The notes under the pieces were generated by a model. It ran no database searches. It worked only from the letters and a program-made list of their open reading frames with translations, and was not told where the DNA came from. From positions 1 through 64,000 of the forward strand of contig CAJTWE010000003.1 of assembly GCA_910579955.1 (NCBI GenBank): a DNA stretch of 64,000 bases. Reading direction: 5' to 3'. A program made the position numbers and the translations under genes. Positions 33,830 through 43,281 of the stretch are shown here, in pieces. Positions within the stretch are counted from its first letter, which is position 1. Each line of letters opens with the position of its first letter. The stretch comes from an uncultured Ruminococcus sp. GTDB lineage: Bacteria; Bacillota; Clostridia; Oscillospirales; Ruminococcaceae.

Positions 33830-36742
33830 ATGCAAATGAAAAAAAGTAAAGCATTTTTAGCTGCATTTTTAGCTGCTGCTTCTGCTTGCACAGCTATTAT
33901 GCCTACAGTTGCATCAGCTGCAGTTGCAAATGGACAGGATCCAGATGGCAGAACAAAGGCTGAAGCATATGGCGAAGATACTTATGCAGCACGTTTTATG
34001 TCTCTTTATGATGACGTAATCACAAATGGTATTGAGAATGGTTATATGTCTCCGACATCTACCGTTAACGGTGGTCTGGGCGTTCCTTACCACTCAGCAG
34101 AAGAACTCTGTATTGAAGCTCCTGACTATGGTCACGAAACAACATCTGAGGCTATGTCTTACCTGGTATGGGTAGCTGTAATGCGTGATAATATTGTAAA
34201 CGCAGCTAAGAACGGCGAAATAACAGTTAAGGGCACAAAGGATGCTGCTTCTGACGAAGTAGGCGATACAGCTAAGGCTTGGCTGACAATGGAATCCACA
34301 CTGATTCCAGATGCACAGGGCAGAATGATGCAGATGGGCGATCAGCTCAGCGCTACATATTCTGATGAGTGGGAACAGGTTGAACTGTATCCAACAGGCA
34401 TGGATGAAGGCGTAAAGGGCAAAAACCCAATCCACAGCAAGTTCTGTAATGTATACGGCAATGACGGTGGTCTTTACCTCATGAACTGGCTGGCTGACGT
34501 TGATGACTGGTATGGCTTTGGTAAGCTCGTATCTTCTCAATACAAGCAGAAGAATGTAAATGGCGATTTCACAATGATCAATACATTCCAGCGTGGTGAA
34601 CAGGAATCATGTTGGGAAACAATTCCTCACGCATCTGTTGAAGAACTGAAGTGCGGTGTTCCTGGAAACGGTATGAAGGCATTCTTCAATACTGAATCTC
34701 AGGTTGCAGCTCAGTTTGCATACACAAATGCTCCTGACGCAGAAGACCGTGCAATTCAGGCTGTATACGCTGCAAATCGTTGGGGCGTAGGCGATCAGCA
34801 GGTTAAGTCTAAGTGGGGCGGCAATCAGTCACTTTCTGCTCTTGCAGGTAAGATGGGTGACCAGTGCCGTAACAATATGTATGATAAATATTATGTTCAG
34901 ATCGGTGCTCAGAATAAGAATGCCGGCGGCGGCAGCGACAATGGTAAGCATTATCTGATGAACTGGTATACATCATGGGGCGGCGCTCTTGATGGCGGCT
35001 GGGCATGGCAGATCGGTGCTTCTCATTGTCACGAATTCTACCAGAACCCTCTGGCAGCTTATGCTCTGCTTTATGATAATGATATCAATGCAGGTATGAA
35101 GGCTGATGGCGCAACTCAGGATTATAAGGATTCCCTCCAGATGCAGATGGAACTCTACATGTGGCTTCTGTCTAAGGACGGTCCTATTGCCGGTGGTTGT
35201 ACAAACTCATGGGCTGGTCGTTATGAGAAATATCCTTCTGGTCAGTCTACATTCCATAAGATGGCTTATCTGGAACACCCTGTATATGCTGACCCAGGTT
35301 CAAACCACTGGATCGGTAACCAGGTATGGGCTGTTCAGCGTCTGGCTGAATTGTACTACGTTGTTAAGAACGGCGGTGCAGCAAGCGATGTAAATATTGG
35401 CGGCATGAATCTTGAGCAGTGTCTTGAAACTATCCTTGATAAGTGGGTAGGCTGGTTCCTGGATAATACTATCCTTGGTAAGGCTAATGCTACAAAGACA
35501 TTTGAAGATTACTATGAACCATATGATACAGAAAAGACTAAATTTGAGATTCCTGATATTGCTTCTGGCATTGTAGATGATGAAAAGTCATTCTCTATTC
35601 CTGCATCTCTTATTTGGTCTGGTCAGCCTGAAGAATGGAACGGCAAGTATGTTGAAAACAACAACCTGACTTGTAAAATCGTAGGTTACGGTGACGGCGA
35701 TATCGGTTGCGTATCTTCACTTGCTAATACTCTGCTTTACTACGCTAAGGCAAAGGGCGTTACAGGCGCAGATCTTGCAAAGGGTGAATCTTCTTATAAG
35801 GCTAACCAGGGCTCTAAGGGCGGTACTGCTGAGTATGCTACACAGTCCCTGTATCTGGCTAAGGAACTCCTTGACCGTATGTGGACTAAGGCTCGTGATG
35901 ACAGAGGTCTGTCTATCGCTGACCACAACACAAACCTCCCAAGAATGTGGAGCACAAAGCTTGTTCTTCCTAACGGTTCTCGTGAAAATGGTCACCACCA
36001 GGTTCTCCAGGCTTCTCGTTATGAAGGTAAGATGCCTAATGGTGATACAATCAAGGACGGCGTAGCATTCTATGACATCCGTACAAATTACAAGGATTGC
36101 GAGATGTATCAGACTGCTAAGGAATACTTTGACAAGGATGGCAATACTGATAACTACTACTTCAAGCTTCACAGATTCTGGCATGAAGGCGACGCTATGA
36201 TGGCTCTCGGTGCTATGTTTGAATTGTATCCTGAACTGACTCCAGCTGGCACTACTCAAGAAGAGCTGAAGGTTGACAAGGATAAGATTGATATCGAAGT
36301 TGGCGAAATAGATGTAATCAAGCCTAATAAGGATGGTTGTACATTTGAGTCAGCTGATGATAGTATAGCTAGTGTTGACGAAAATGGTAATGTAACAGGT
36401 GTTGGCGAAGGTAGCACAACTATTACTGTAACAGATCCAGACGGCAACAAGGTTGATGTAACTGTAAACGTTACTGCCAAGATAACAACAACAACAACTA
36501 CTACTACTAGCGGCGGTCAGGTATTTAACGATAAGATCGGTGACTGCAACCTCGATGGTAAGGTTACAATGGTTGACGTTGTATACATGAGTAAGTATCT
36601 GGTTGGCGGTATCAAGTTCAATGAGCAGCAGATGAGAAATGCTCAGTGTAAGACTGACGATGTTGTTGACGCTAACGACGCAACTGCTCTGCTTCTGTTC
36701 CTTGCAGAAAGAATTGAGAAGCTCCCAGTTACTCAGCTTTAA
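33830..36742 (+). CDS. GH48 processive cellobiohydrolase with Big2-like domain and dockerin
   Basis: 970 residues: signal peptide (1 to about 31), GH48 module (about 38-805), a Big_2 Ig-like domain (about 812-885; 'ESADDSIASVDENGNVTGVGEGS'), a Thr8-containing linker and a dockerin (904-970). GH48 acid residues are present: E96 in 'IEAPDYG' and E107 in 'HETTSEA', 11 residues apart as E44/E55 in Cel48F. Long aromatic-rich tunnel segments follow. GH48 is the main processive exo-cellulase of cellulosomes. The dockerin ('GDCNLDGKVTMVDVVYMSK', 'DANDATALLLFLAERIE') is the LRR protein's subtype. Codon use favours CTG/GGT/AAG more than neighbours, as in strongly expressed genes. GAGGGGA precedes the ATG. 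Confidence 0.97.
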   Translation: MQMKKSKAFLAAFLAAASACTAIMPTVASAAVANGQDPDGRTKAEAYGEDTYAARFMSLYDDVITNGIENGYMSPTSTVNGGLGVPYHSAEELCIEAPDYGHETTSEAMSYLVWVAVMRDNIVNAAKNGEITVKGTKDAASDEVGDTAKAWLTMESTLIPDAQGRMMQMGDQLSATYSDEWEQVELYPTGMDEGVKGKNPIHSKFCNVYGNDGGLYLMNWLADVDDWYGFGKLVSSQYKQKNVNGDFTMINTFQRGEQESCWETIPHASVEELKCGVPGNGMKAFFNTESQVAAQFAYTNAPDAEDRAIQAVYAANRWGVGDQQVKSKWGGNQSLSALAGKMGDQCRNNMYDKYYVQIGAQNKNAGGGSDNGKHYLMNWYTSWGGALDGGWAWQIGASHCHEFYQNPLAAYALLYDNDINAGMKADGATQDYKDSLQMQMELYMWLLSKDGPIAGGCTNSWAGRYEKYPSGQSTFHKMAYLEHPVYADPGSNHWIGNQVWAVQRLAELYYVVKNGGAASDVNIGGMNLEQCLETILDKWVGWFLDNTILGKANATKTFEDYYEPYDTEKTKFEIPDIASGIVDDEKSFSIPASLIWSGQPEEWNGKYVENNNLTCKIVGYGDGDIGCVSSLANTLLYYAKAKGVTGADLAKGESSYKANQGSKGGTAEYATQSLYLAKELLDRMWTKARDDRGLSIADHNTNLPRMWSTKLVLPNGSRENGHHQVLQASRYEGKMPNGDTIKDGVAFYDIRTNYKDCEMYQTAKEYFDKDGNTDNYYFKLHRFWHEGDAMMALGAMFELYPELTPAGTTQEELKVDKDKIDIEVGEIDVIKPNKDGCTFESADDSIASVDENGNVTGVGEGSTTITVTDPDGNKVDVTVNVTAKITTTTTTTTSGGQVFNDKIGDCNLDGKVTMVDVVYMSKYLVGGIKFNEQQMRNAQCKTDDVVDANDATALLLFLAERIEKLPVTQL

Positions 36743-36786
36743 TTATATCTAAGTTTGAATTGCTAGAAGCTTTTAATTAAGTTTAT

Positions 36787-36818
36787 AAGCGGCACGATTT
36801 ATTCGTGCCGCTTTTTGC
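36787..36818 (+). terminator. Terminator of the GH48 gene
   Basis: Perfect 11-bp stem AAGCGGCACGA / TCGTGCCGCTT with a 5-nt loop, followed by T5. Confidence 0.9.
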
Positions 36819-36872
36819 ATTATTTATAGAAATTTGCGAAAAATCAAGTGCTAAAATATTCAAAATCTCCTA

Positions 36873-36901
36873 TTGATTTTTATACTGAAAGATGGTATAA
36901 T
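36873..36901 (+). promoter_or_regulatory. Promoter of the yicC-gmk-rpoZ-priA block
   Basis: TTGATT (36873-36878), 17-nt spacer ending GATGG, TATAAT (36896-36901), with TGG giving an extended -10. The leader to the TTG start is about 28 nt. Confidence 0.72.
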
Positions 36902-36935
36902 ATAATGTATATATGTACATGAAAGAAGGATTAAC

Positions 36936-37814
36936 TTGGTAAAAAGCATGACGGGCTTTGGAAGATCAAGCCTTACTCTCGAAAATATGGATGTGCTTGT
37001 TGAGATGCGTTCAGTTAACCATAGGTTTCTTGAAACATCAGTCAGGCTGCCTCACGCTTATAGCTATCTTGAAGATAAATTAAAAAAACAGATCCAGCAG
37101 AGAGCTGCAAGAGGTAAGGTTGATGTAACTCTTAGCATTCAGGTTCATGGTTCTGATAATATAGAGGTTGAAGTCAATAAAGATCTCGCAGCTGCTTATT
37201 TAAACGCACTTCGCTCTGCCAATGAAAAGCTTGGTTTGGATGATGATATTACATTGACTTCAGTTATGCGCTTTTCTGATATTTTTTCTCTTAGAAAAGT
37301 TCAGCTAGATGAAGATGAGGTTTGGTCGGCAATTCTCCCGGCAGTAACGGAGGCAGTTGAGAAATTCATTGCAATGCGTATTACTGAAGGTGAGAAGCTT
37401 TATTGTGACTTGAAAAATCGTCTTGATTCGCTTGAAAAAATGCTTTCTAAAGTTGAAGAGTATGCGTCAGAAACTGCTAAAAGATATTACAATAAGCTAT
37501 ACGCTAAACTTTCTGAAATTCTTGCTGACAGGGATATTGAAGAATCAAGAGTTACAACAGAAGCGGCTATTTTTGCTGACCGTATAGCTATTGATGAAGA
37601 AACTGTTCGACTGGGAAGCCATATTGAACAATTCCGCACTCTTCTTGAACTGGACGAGCCTATAGGAAGAAAGCTGGATTTTCTGGTTCAGGAGATGAAC
37701 CGTGAGGTCAATACTATGGGTTCAAAGGCGCAGGATCTTGCAGTAACACGACTTGTAGTGGATATGAAGTCTGAAATTGAAAAAATGCGTGAGCAGATAC
37801 AGAATATAGAATGA
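36936..37814 (+). CDS. yicC: YicC/YloC-family endoribonuclease
   Basis: 292 residues, standard length. 'MVKSMTGFGRSS' at the start, 'EMRSVNHRFLETSVRLP' and the C-terminal 'GRKLDFLVQEMNREVNTMGSKAQD' are the family's conserved blocks. YicC proteins are endoribonucleases that cut RNA in stem-loop regions and affect small-RNA turnover. The start is TTG at 36936, with AAGGA 5 nt upstream, which gives the family N-terminus exactly. In B. subtilis the same gene opens the yloC-remA-gmk-rpoZ block; remA is absent here. Confidence 0.93.
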   Translation: MVKSMTGFGRSSLTLENMDVLVEMRSVNHRFLETSVRLPHAYSYLEDKLKKQIQQRAARGKVDVTLSIQVHGSDNIEVEVNKDLAAAYLNALRSANEKLGLDDDITLTSVMRFSDIFSLRKVQLDEDEVWSAILPAVTEAVEKFIAMRITEGEKLYCDLKNRLDSLEKMLSKVEEYASETAKRYYNKLYAKLSEILADRDIEESRVTTEAAIFADRIAIDEETVRLGSHIEQFRTLLELDEPIGRKLDFLVQEMNREVNTMGSKAQDLAVTRLVVDMKSEIEKMREQIQNIE

Positions 37815-37824
37815 GGTGGAATTT

Positions 37825-38427
37825 ATGAAAAAGGGAATGCTTATTGTTGTTTCCGGTCCTTCCGGCTGTGGAAAAGGTACGGTTCTTAGCGAAGTTAAAA
37901 AGGAAATAGAACTTAGCTACTCTGTATCTGTAACAACACGTGAAATTCGTGAGGGCGAAGTTGATGGTATAAATTACCATTATATTTCAAAGAAGGAATT
38001 TGAGGATCTGATTTCTGAGGAAAAGATTCTTGAATATACAACGTACTGCGGAAATTACTATGGAACACTTCGTGAAGAAGTCGAGGAACGCCGTAATCAG
38101 GGACATGATGTGCTCCTTGAAATCGAGGTTGTTGGCGCAGCTAATGTGAAGCGTTTGTGCCCTGATGCTGTTTTGATATTCATCGCACCGCCTTCCGTTA
38201 AGGAGCTTGAAAGAAGACTCAGAAAGCGTGGCACAGAAACAGAAGAAGTTATTGCCGAGCGTGTTTCTCAAGCGGAACGTGAAATAAAATGTAGCGTAGA
38301 TTATGATTACATAATTATAAATGGTGAGCTTGAAAAAGCTGTAAATGACGTTTCATCTGTTATAATTGCAGAGAAAGTCTCTGCTCAAAATAAAGAACAA
38401 ATTATAAGTGAGGTACTTAATCAATGA
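37825..38427 (+). CDS. gmk: Guanylate kinase
   Basis: 200 residues. P-loop 'VVSGPSGCGKGTVL', GMP-binding 'SVSVTTREIREGEVDGINYHYIS' and 'LLEIEVVGAANVKRLCPDAVLIFIAPPS' match the family. It converts GMP and ATP to GDP and ADP. Start: the frame opens at GTG 37816, but GAGGTGG (37814-37820) sits before the ATG at 37825, which is used. It lies 10 nt after yicC and overlaps rpoZ by 4 nt (ATGA), so expression is coupled. Confidence 0.97.
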   Translation: MKKGMLIVVSGPSGCGKGTVLSEVKKEIELSYSVSVTTREIREGEVDGINYHYISKKEFEDLISEEKILEYTTYCGNYYGTLREEVEERRNQGHDVLLEIEVVGAANVKRLCPDAVLIFIAPPSVKELERRLRKRGTETEEVIAERVSQAEREIKCSVDYDYIIINGELEKAVNDVSSVIIAEKVSAQNKEQIISEVLNQ

Positions 38428-38636
38428 ACATGCTAAGACCATCTATGAATCAGTTGATATCCAAAAATGAAAGCGGCTACTCTTTGGTAGTTGGCGTTGC
38501 AAAGCGTGCAAGAGAAATTGCTGACGAGCTTTATGAAAAGGGCGATATTTTAAAGGAAAAGCCTGTAAAAACTGCTGTTGAAGAACTTGCAGCCGGAAAG
38601 TATCGCATCGTTGAAGATAATACAAATAAGTTTTAA
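38424..38636 (+). CDS. rpoZ: RNA polymerase omega subunit
   Basis: 70 residues, the usual size. 'MLRPSMNQLISKNESGYSLVVGVAKRAREIADE' is the omega core contacting beta-prime, and 'KPVKTAVEELAAGKYRI' closes it. It helps assemble RNA polymerase and can mediate ppGpp effects in some phyla. The ATG overlaps the gmk stop by 4 nt; a second ATG two codons later is also possible. It sits in the classical gmk-rpoZ-priA order, without coaBC between rpoZ and priA. Confidence 0.95.
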   Translation: MNMLRPSMNQLISKNESGYSLVVGVAKRAREIADELYEKGDILKEKPVKTAVEELAAGKYRIVEDNTNKF

Positions 38637-38680
38637 TTAAATTTAAGTTTTAATTAAATTAAAGAAAAGAGGCGTGTGTG

Positions 38681-41128
38681 ATGAATACATACTGGAAGGT
38701 TTCTGTTGCTGTATGGGATACGGCATATTCCTTTGACCGGCTGTTCACATACACGTCTTTTGAACCTGTTGAAGCCGGATGCCGTGTGGCAGTTCCATTT
38801 GGATGGAATAATTCCAAGCGTGTTGGAATGGTGCTTGGTTCTGAGGAAACATCAGAACCGCTTGACTCTCGTATCAAGCCTGTTATTTTTGTTATGGACA
38901 ATGCTTCTCTTCTTAATGAAGAGCAGCTTGAATTTATTTTTTGGCTTAAAGAAAATACGTTTTGTACTTATTCGGACGCAATAAGAACAATCTTGCCTGC
39001 TGGAATGCAGGTTCAGATTTGTCAAAAGGCAGAGCTTATGCCTGTGCCTGAGGATGCTTTTCTTACCGAGGACGAAAAAAGCCTTGTAAGCTTTTTACAG
39101 GCTGCCAAAAGTCAGAGAAGCTTTGACAGACTTTTGCAATCTGAGGGCAATGAAGATAAACAAAAATCAATAGATTCTCTTTTTGAAAAGGGAATACTTA
39201 AAATGACGGATTATGCCAAGCAAAAGCTAAGCGATTCCGGCATAAAAATGCTCAGGCTAACAGAAAATTATAATGATTTATTAAAGGTACGACGAATTAC
39301 AGCAAAGCAGAGAAAGCTTATTGAGCTTTTAATTGAACAGCCGGTTCTTTCTGAGAAAGAGGCTTGTTATCTTTGCGGAATCACTTCGGCAGTAGTTGAA
39401 GGTGCTTTGAAATCAGGTGCTGTTGAAAGATATATTGGCGATAATTTTCGTGATATTCCTGATACTAAAAAGACTCGTAATGCAGAGGATATCAAGCTTT
39501 CCGATTTGCAACAATCTGTATTTGAACAGGTGCTGTCTGCTGTTCGTGAAAAAACATCTCATTGTTTTCTGCTTCATGGTGTAACAGGAAGCGGAAAAAC
39601 CAGCGTTTTTATGAAGCTTATTCATGAGACTATATCTTTAGGTCGTCAAGTTATAATGCTTGTGCCAGAAATTGCACTTACTCCTCAAATCGTAAAGGAA
39701 TTTTGCAGCTTGTTTGGCTCGCAGGTAACTGTAATACACAGTGAATTATCATTAGGACAACGTGCAGATGCTTACAAGAGAATAAAAAAGGGCGATGTAA
39801 AAATCGTCATCGGAACAAGAAGCGCTATTTTTGCACCTACTGAAAATCTTGGATTGGTTATTATAGACGAGGAGGGCGAGAGAGCATATAAGTCAGAAAG
39901 CTCTCCCAGATACCATGCCATTGATGTTGCAAAAAAACGCTGTCGTACACATAATTGTACACTTCTTCTCGCTTCTGCCACTCCATCTATTGAAAGCTAC
40001 TATTATGCACAAAAGGGCGTATATACGTTACTGGAAATGAAGAAGAGATATGCAGATATGCCGCTTCCTGTAGTTTCTGTAGTGGATATGAATGAAGAGC
40101 GTCTTCTTGGCAATGATACAGAGTTTAGCGATGAACTGATGATAGCATTAAAGGAAAATCTTGCGGCAGGAGAGCAGTCTATACTTCTTTTAAATAGACG
40201 TGGTTATCATACTATTATAAGTTGCTGTGATTGTAATAAGCCGGTATACTGTCCAAATTGCAGTGTTCCGATGACATATCATAAGGTCAATAATAGTCTT
40301 ATGTGCCATTACTGCGGACACACTGAAGAAATGGTTGAAAGCTGTAAATTCTGTGGCGGAACGCATATGAAAAAGATGGGCTTCGGTACGCAGACTCTAG
40401 AAGAATCACTGGAAAAAGCACTGCCAGATGCTAGAATTCTTAGAATGGATGCCGATACTACAATGTCACGATATGCCTATGAGGAGAAGTTTTCTGCTTT
40501 TGCCCGTGGCGAATATGACATAATGGCAGGAACTCAGATGATAGGAAAGGGTCTTAATTTCCCAAATGTTACCCTTGTGGGAGTATTGTCAGTAGATAAA
40601 GCGCTTTTTGCAGGGGATTTTAGAAGCTATGAGAGAACCTTTTCCCTTATAACTCAGGTCGTTGGACGAGGCGGCAGAGGGGAGAAAAAGGGAAGAGCGA
40701 TTTTACAAACGTTTATGCCGGAGCATTATGTTTTAAGGCTTGCAGCAGATCAGGATTATGAAAGTTTTTATCGTGAAGAGATAACACTTCGCAGGACGCT
40801 TGTATTTCCCCCGATATGCGATATATGTGTAATAGGCTTTGTAGGAGCGTCGGAGGAATTAACGGCAGCTGCGGCAGGATATGCAGCTCAGTGTATAAAT
40901 GAGCTTGTACGTCAGACGGGCTTTAATAAGCCGCTTCGTGTTCTAGGGCCTATGCCGTTTTCATATGGAAAAATCGGCGGGAAATATAGGTATCGAATTA
41001 TACTAAAATGTAAGAATACAAGAGAATATCGAGATCTTGTACGTGAAATATTAAAAGCTGTATATGCGCAAAAGGAATTTACAAAAATACATGTTTACGC
41101 TGATATGAATGGTGATATCGGCATATAA
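38681..41128 (+). CDS. priA: Primosomal protein N' (replication restart helicase PriA)
   Basis: 815 residues. N-terminal DNA-binding domains are followed by an SF2 helicase with Walker A 'GVTGSGKTS'. The motif II region reads 'VIIDEEGERAYKSE', where DEEH is usual, so the motif-II His is Gly. Eight zinc-binding cysteines lie within 'CCDCNKPVYCPNCSVPM' and 'CHYCGHTEE..CKFCGG'. The C-terminal motifs 'GTQMIGKGLNFPNVTLVGVLS' and 'QVVGRGGRGEKKGRAILQ' are kept. It reloads the replisome at stalled forks. Start: AGAGG lies 8 nt before the ATG at 38681 (GTG 38678 also in frame). Confidence 0.95.
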   Translation: MNTYWKVSVAVWDTAYSFDRLFTYTSFEPVEAGCRVAVPFGWNNSKRVGMVLGSEETSEPLDSRIKPVIFVMDNASLLNEEQLEFIFWLKENTFCTYSDAIRTILPAGMQVQICQKAELMPVPEDAFLTEDEKSLVSFLQAAKSQRSFDRLLQSEGNEDKQKSIDSLFEKGILKMTDYAKQKLSDSGIKMLRLTENYNDLLKVRRITAKQRKLIELLIEQPVLSEKEACYLCGITSAVVEGALKSGAVERYIGDNFRDIPDTKKTRNAEDIKLSDLQQSVFEQVLSAVREKTSHCFLLHGVTGSGKTSVFMKLIHETISLGRQVIMLVPEIALTPQIVKEFCSLFGSQVTVIHSELSLGQRADAYKRIKKGDVKIVIGTRSAIFAPTENLGLVIIDEEGERAYKSESSPRYHAIDVAKKRCRTHNCTLLLASATPSIESYYYAQKGVYTLLEMKKRYADMPLPVVSVVDMNEERLLGNDTEFSDELMIALKENLAAGEQSILLLNRRGYHTIISCCDCNKPVYCPNCSVPMTYHKVNNSLMCHYCGHTEEMVESCKFCGGTHMKKMGFGTQTLEESLEKALPDARILRMDADTTMSRYAYEEKFSAFARGEYDIMAGTQMIGKGLNFPNVTLVGVLSVDKALFAGDFRSYERTFSLITQVVGRGGRGEKKGRAILQTFMPEHYVLRLAADQDYESFYREEITLRRTLVFPPICDICVIGFVGASEELTAAAAGYAAQCINELVRQTGFNKPLRVLGPMPFSYGKIGGKYRYRIILKCKNTREYRDLVREILKAVYAQKEFTKIHVYADMNGDIGI

Positions 41129-41148
41129 TGAATGGAGGAGTTTACCTT

Positions 41149-41619
41149 ATGGCAATGAGAAGGATAGTAAAAGAAGGAGACAATGTTCTTCGCAGTATAT
41201 GTAAACCTGTTGAGGTATTTGATGAAAAGCTGCACCAGCTGCTTGATGATATGCAGGAGACCCTGAAAAAAGCAGAGGGTGTTGGACTTGCTGCACCTCA
41301 GGTGGGATATTGCAGAAGATTTTTTATAATGGATCTCGGCGGAGAAGAGATGATCGAGGCTATCAATCCTAAGATAATCAAGACAAGCGGAAAGCAAAAG
41401 GTTATGGAGGGCTGTTTGTCATGTCCCAATAAATGGGGATATGTAGTACGTCCTAAGAAATGTAAATTTCAGGCACAGAATCGTTTTGGCGAATGGTATG
41501 AGATGACTCTTACAGATTTGGGAGCGCAGTGTGTTTGCCATGAAAACGATCATCTGGACGGCAAGCTTTTTGTTGACATAGTAGAAAGATTTTTGACACC
41601 GGAGGAAATGGAAGACTGA
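41149..41619 (+). CDS. def: Peptide deformylase
   Basis: 156 residues from the ATG at 41149, which has GGAGGAG 8 nt upstream; the ATG at 41128 precedes that site and is rejected. The three deformylase motifs are present: 'GVGLAAPQVG' (44-53), 'EGCLS' (C89) and 'HENDH' (H131, E132, H135), the metal ligands and catalytic Glu. It removes the formyl group from nascent N-termini, partnered by fmt, which overlaps its stop by one base. Confidence 0.97.
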   Translation: MAMRRIVKEGDNVLRSICKPVEVFDEKLHQLLDDMQETLKKAEGVGLAAPQVGYCRRFFIMDLGGEEMIEAINPKIIKTSGKQKVMEGCLSCPNKWGYVVRPKKCKFQAQNRFGEWYEMTLTDLGAQCVCHENDHLDGKLFVDIVERFLTPEEMED

Positions 41620-42554
41620 TGAGAATTGTATTTATGGGTACGCCGGATTTTGCAGTACCATGTTTACGTGCACTTGCAGATAATAATTATGAGGTAGCTG
41701 CTGTTTTCACACAGCCTGATAAGCCAAAGGGTAGAGGCTATAAAATGATACCAACACCTGTAAAGGCTGCTGCTCTTGAATATGGCTTTCCGGTATATCA
41801 GCCTTTGTCACTTAGAAAGGGTGATGATGCAGTTTCTGCAATGGAAACACTTAGAGAAATATCACCGGATCTTATAGTTGTCGTTGCATATGGTCAGATA
41901 CTTCCAAAGGAAATACTTGAACTACCTAAATATAAGTGTGTAAATATTCACGCTTCGCTGCTTCCGGAATACAGAGGTGCTGCTCCTATTCAGTGGAGTA
42001 TCCTTAACGGAGAAAAGGTAACTGGTGTTACCTCGCAGGTTATGGCAGAGGGTCTTGACACAGGAGATATGCTTCTGAAAAGTGAGACAGAGATAGGTGA
42101 AAACGAGACTGCTTCCAGTCTACATGACAGATTGTCTCTTATGGGTGCAGAACTTCTTCTTGATACTATAAAAGGTCTGAAAGATGGTACTATTACACCG
42201 GAAGCGCAGGATGATTCTATATCATCTTATGCTTCAAAAATTACAAAGGAGATGTCAGAGCTTGATTTTAATAAGCCTGCATCGGTTCTTCATAATATAA
42301 TAAGAGGTATCACAGGATTTACAACTCTTGATGGCAAGAGACTCAAGGTCTACGAATCCTATATTACATCTCTTGAAAATGCAGATGCATTCCCAAACGG
42401 TGCTGTTGCAGATACTGATAAATTCATTGTAAAATGCGGTGATAATATGGGGCTTGCATTTTGCGAGATACAGCCCGAGGGTAAAAAACGTATGAAAACA
42501 GCGGATTATTTACGGGGAAAAAAGATAGAGGCAGGAACAATACTGGGGAAGTAA
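41619..42554 (+). CDS. fmt: Methionyl-tRNA formyltransferase
   Basis: 311 residues, the family length. 'VFMGTPDFAVPCL' at the start, 'VNIHASLLPEYRGAAPIQW' with the catalytic Asn/His, and 'GLDTGDML' with the catalytic Asp. It transfers formyl from 10-formyl-THF to Met-tRNA-fMet. The start codon overlaps the def TGA (TGATG), so the def-fmt pair is translationally coupled. Confidence 0.97.
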   Translation: MRIVFMGTPDFAVPCLRALADNNYEVAAVFTQPDKPKGRGYKMIPTPVKAAALEYGFPVYQPLSLRKGDDAVSAMETLREISPDLIVVVAYGQILPKEILELPKYKCVNIHASLLPEYRGAAPIQWSILNGEKVTGVTSQVMAEGLDTGDMLLKSETEIGENETASSLHDRLSLMGAELLLDTIKGLKDGTITPEAQDDSISSYASKITKEMSELDFNKPASVLHNIIRGITGFTTLDGKRLKVYESYITSLENADAFPNGAVADTDKFIVKCGDNMGLAFCEIQPEGKKRMKTADYLRGKKIEAGTILGK

Positions 42555-42567
42555 AGGAGTAAATATT

Positions 42568-43281
42568 ATGCCATATTATTTTCATACAACAAGCTTCTGG
42601 ATGAGCATTTGGCCTATTATTATTGGTATGGTCGTATGTCTTATAGCATCAGCCAATGTAAAGGCAACATTTAAGCGTTATTCTTCTGTATACAATTCAA
42701 GAGGAATAACAGGTGCGCAGGCTGCAAGACAGATACTTGACAGTAATGGACTTTATCATGTGTCTATTGAAATGGTAAGCGGTAGCCTTTCTGATCATTA
42801 TGATCCTAAAGCGAATGTAGTTAGATTATCTGAGGCTGTTTATAATTCAACTTCTGTAGCAGCTATCGGAGTAGCAGCTCATGAATGCGGTCATGCGGTT
42901 CAACATGCGTCAGATTATACGCCTATTCGTATCAGACAGGCAATAATCCCTATAACAAATATCGGTTCAAGGCTTTGGTATATTATATTTATAGTAGGAC
43001 TTGCACTGGCAAGCACAAGCTTTGGTATTGGTATGGTTTATGCAGGAGTAATTCTTTTTGCACTGGTGGTATTATTTCAAGTAGTTACTCTTCCCGTTGA
43101 ATTTAATGCAAGCCGCCGTGCACTTGACACACTTGAAAACTACAATATTCTTGATGGCGATGAGCTTTCAAAGGCTGGCAAGGTACTGCGTGCAGCTGCT
43201 ATGACTTATGTTGCAGCTGTTGCCAATGCACTGCTTCAACTTTTCAGACTTCTTGCTATCGCAAACAGTAAAAAAGAATGA
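42568..43281 (+). CDS. Membrane zinc metallopeptidase (YugP family)
   Basis: 237 residues with three to four transmembrane helices. The zinc motif 'GVAAHECGHAVQHA' (HExxH, about residue 110) is intact, and 'LPVEFNASRRALDTL' is the family's downstream conserved block. YugP-like proteases are widespread in Firmicutes; their substrates are unknown. The gene is inserted between fmt and rsmB, which are adjacent in B. subtilis. It overlaps rsmB by 4 nt. GGAG precedes the ATG. Confidence 0.92.
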   Translation: MPYYFHTTSFWMSIWPIIIGMVVCLIASANVKATFKRYSSVYNSRGITGAQAARQILDSNGLYHVSIEMVSGSLSDHYDPKANVVRLSEAVYNSTSVAAIGVAAHECGHAVQHASDYTPIRIRQAIIPITNIGSRLWYIIFIVGLALASTSFGIGMVYAGVILFALVVLFQVVTLPVEFNASRRALDTLENYNILDGDELSKAGKVLRAAAMTYVAAVANALLQLFRLLAIANSKKE

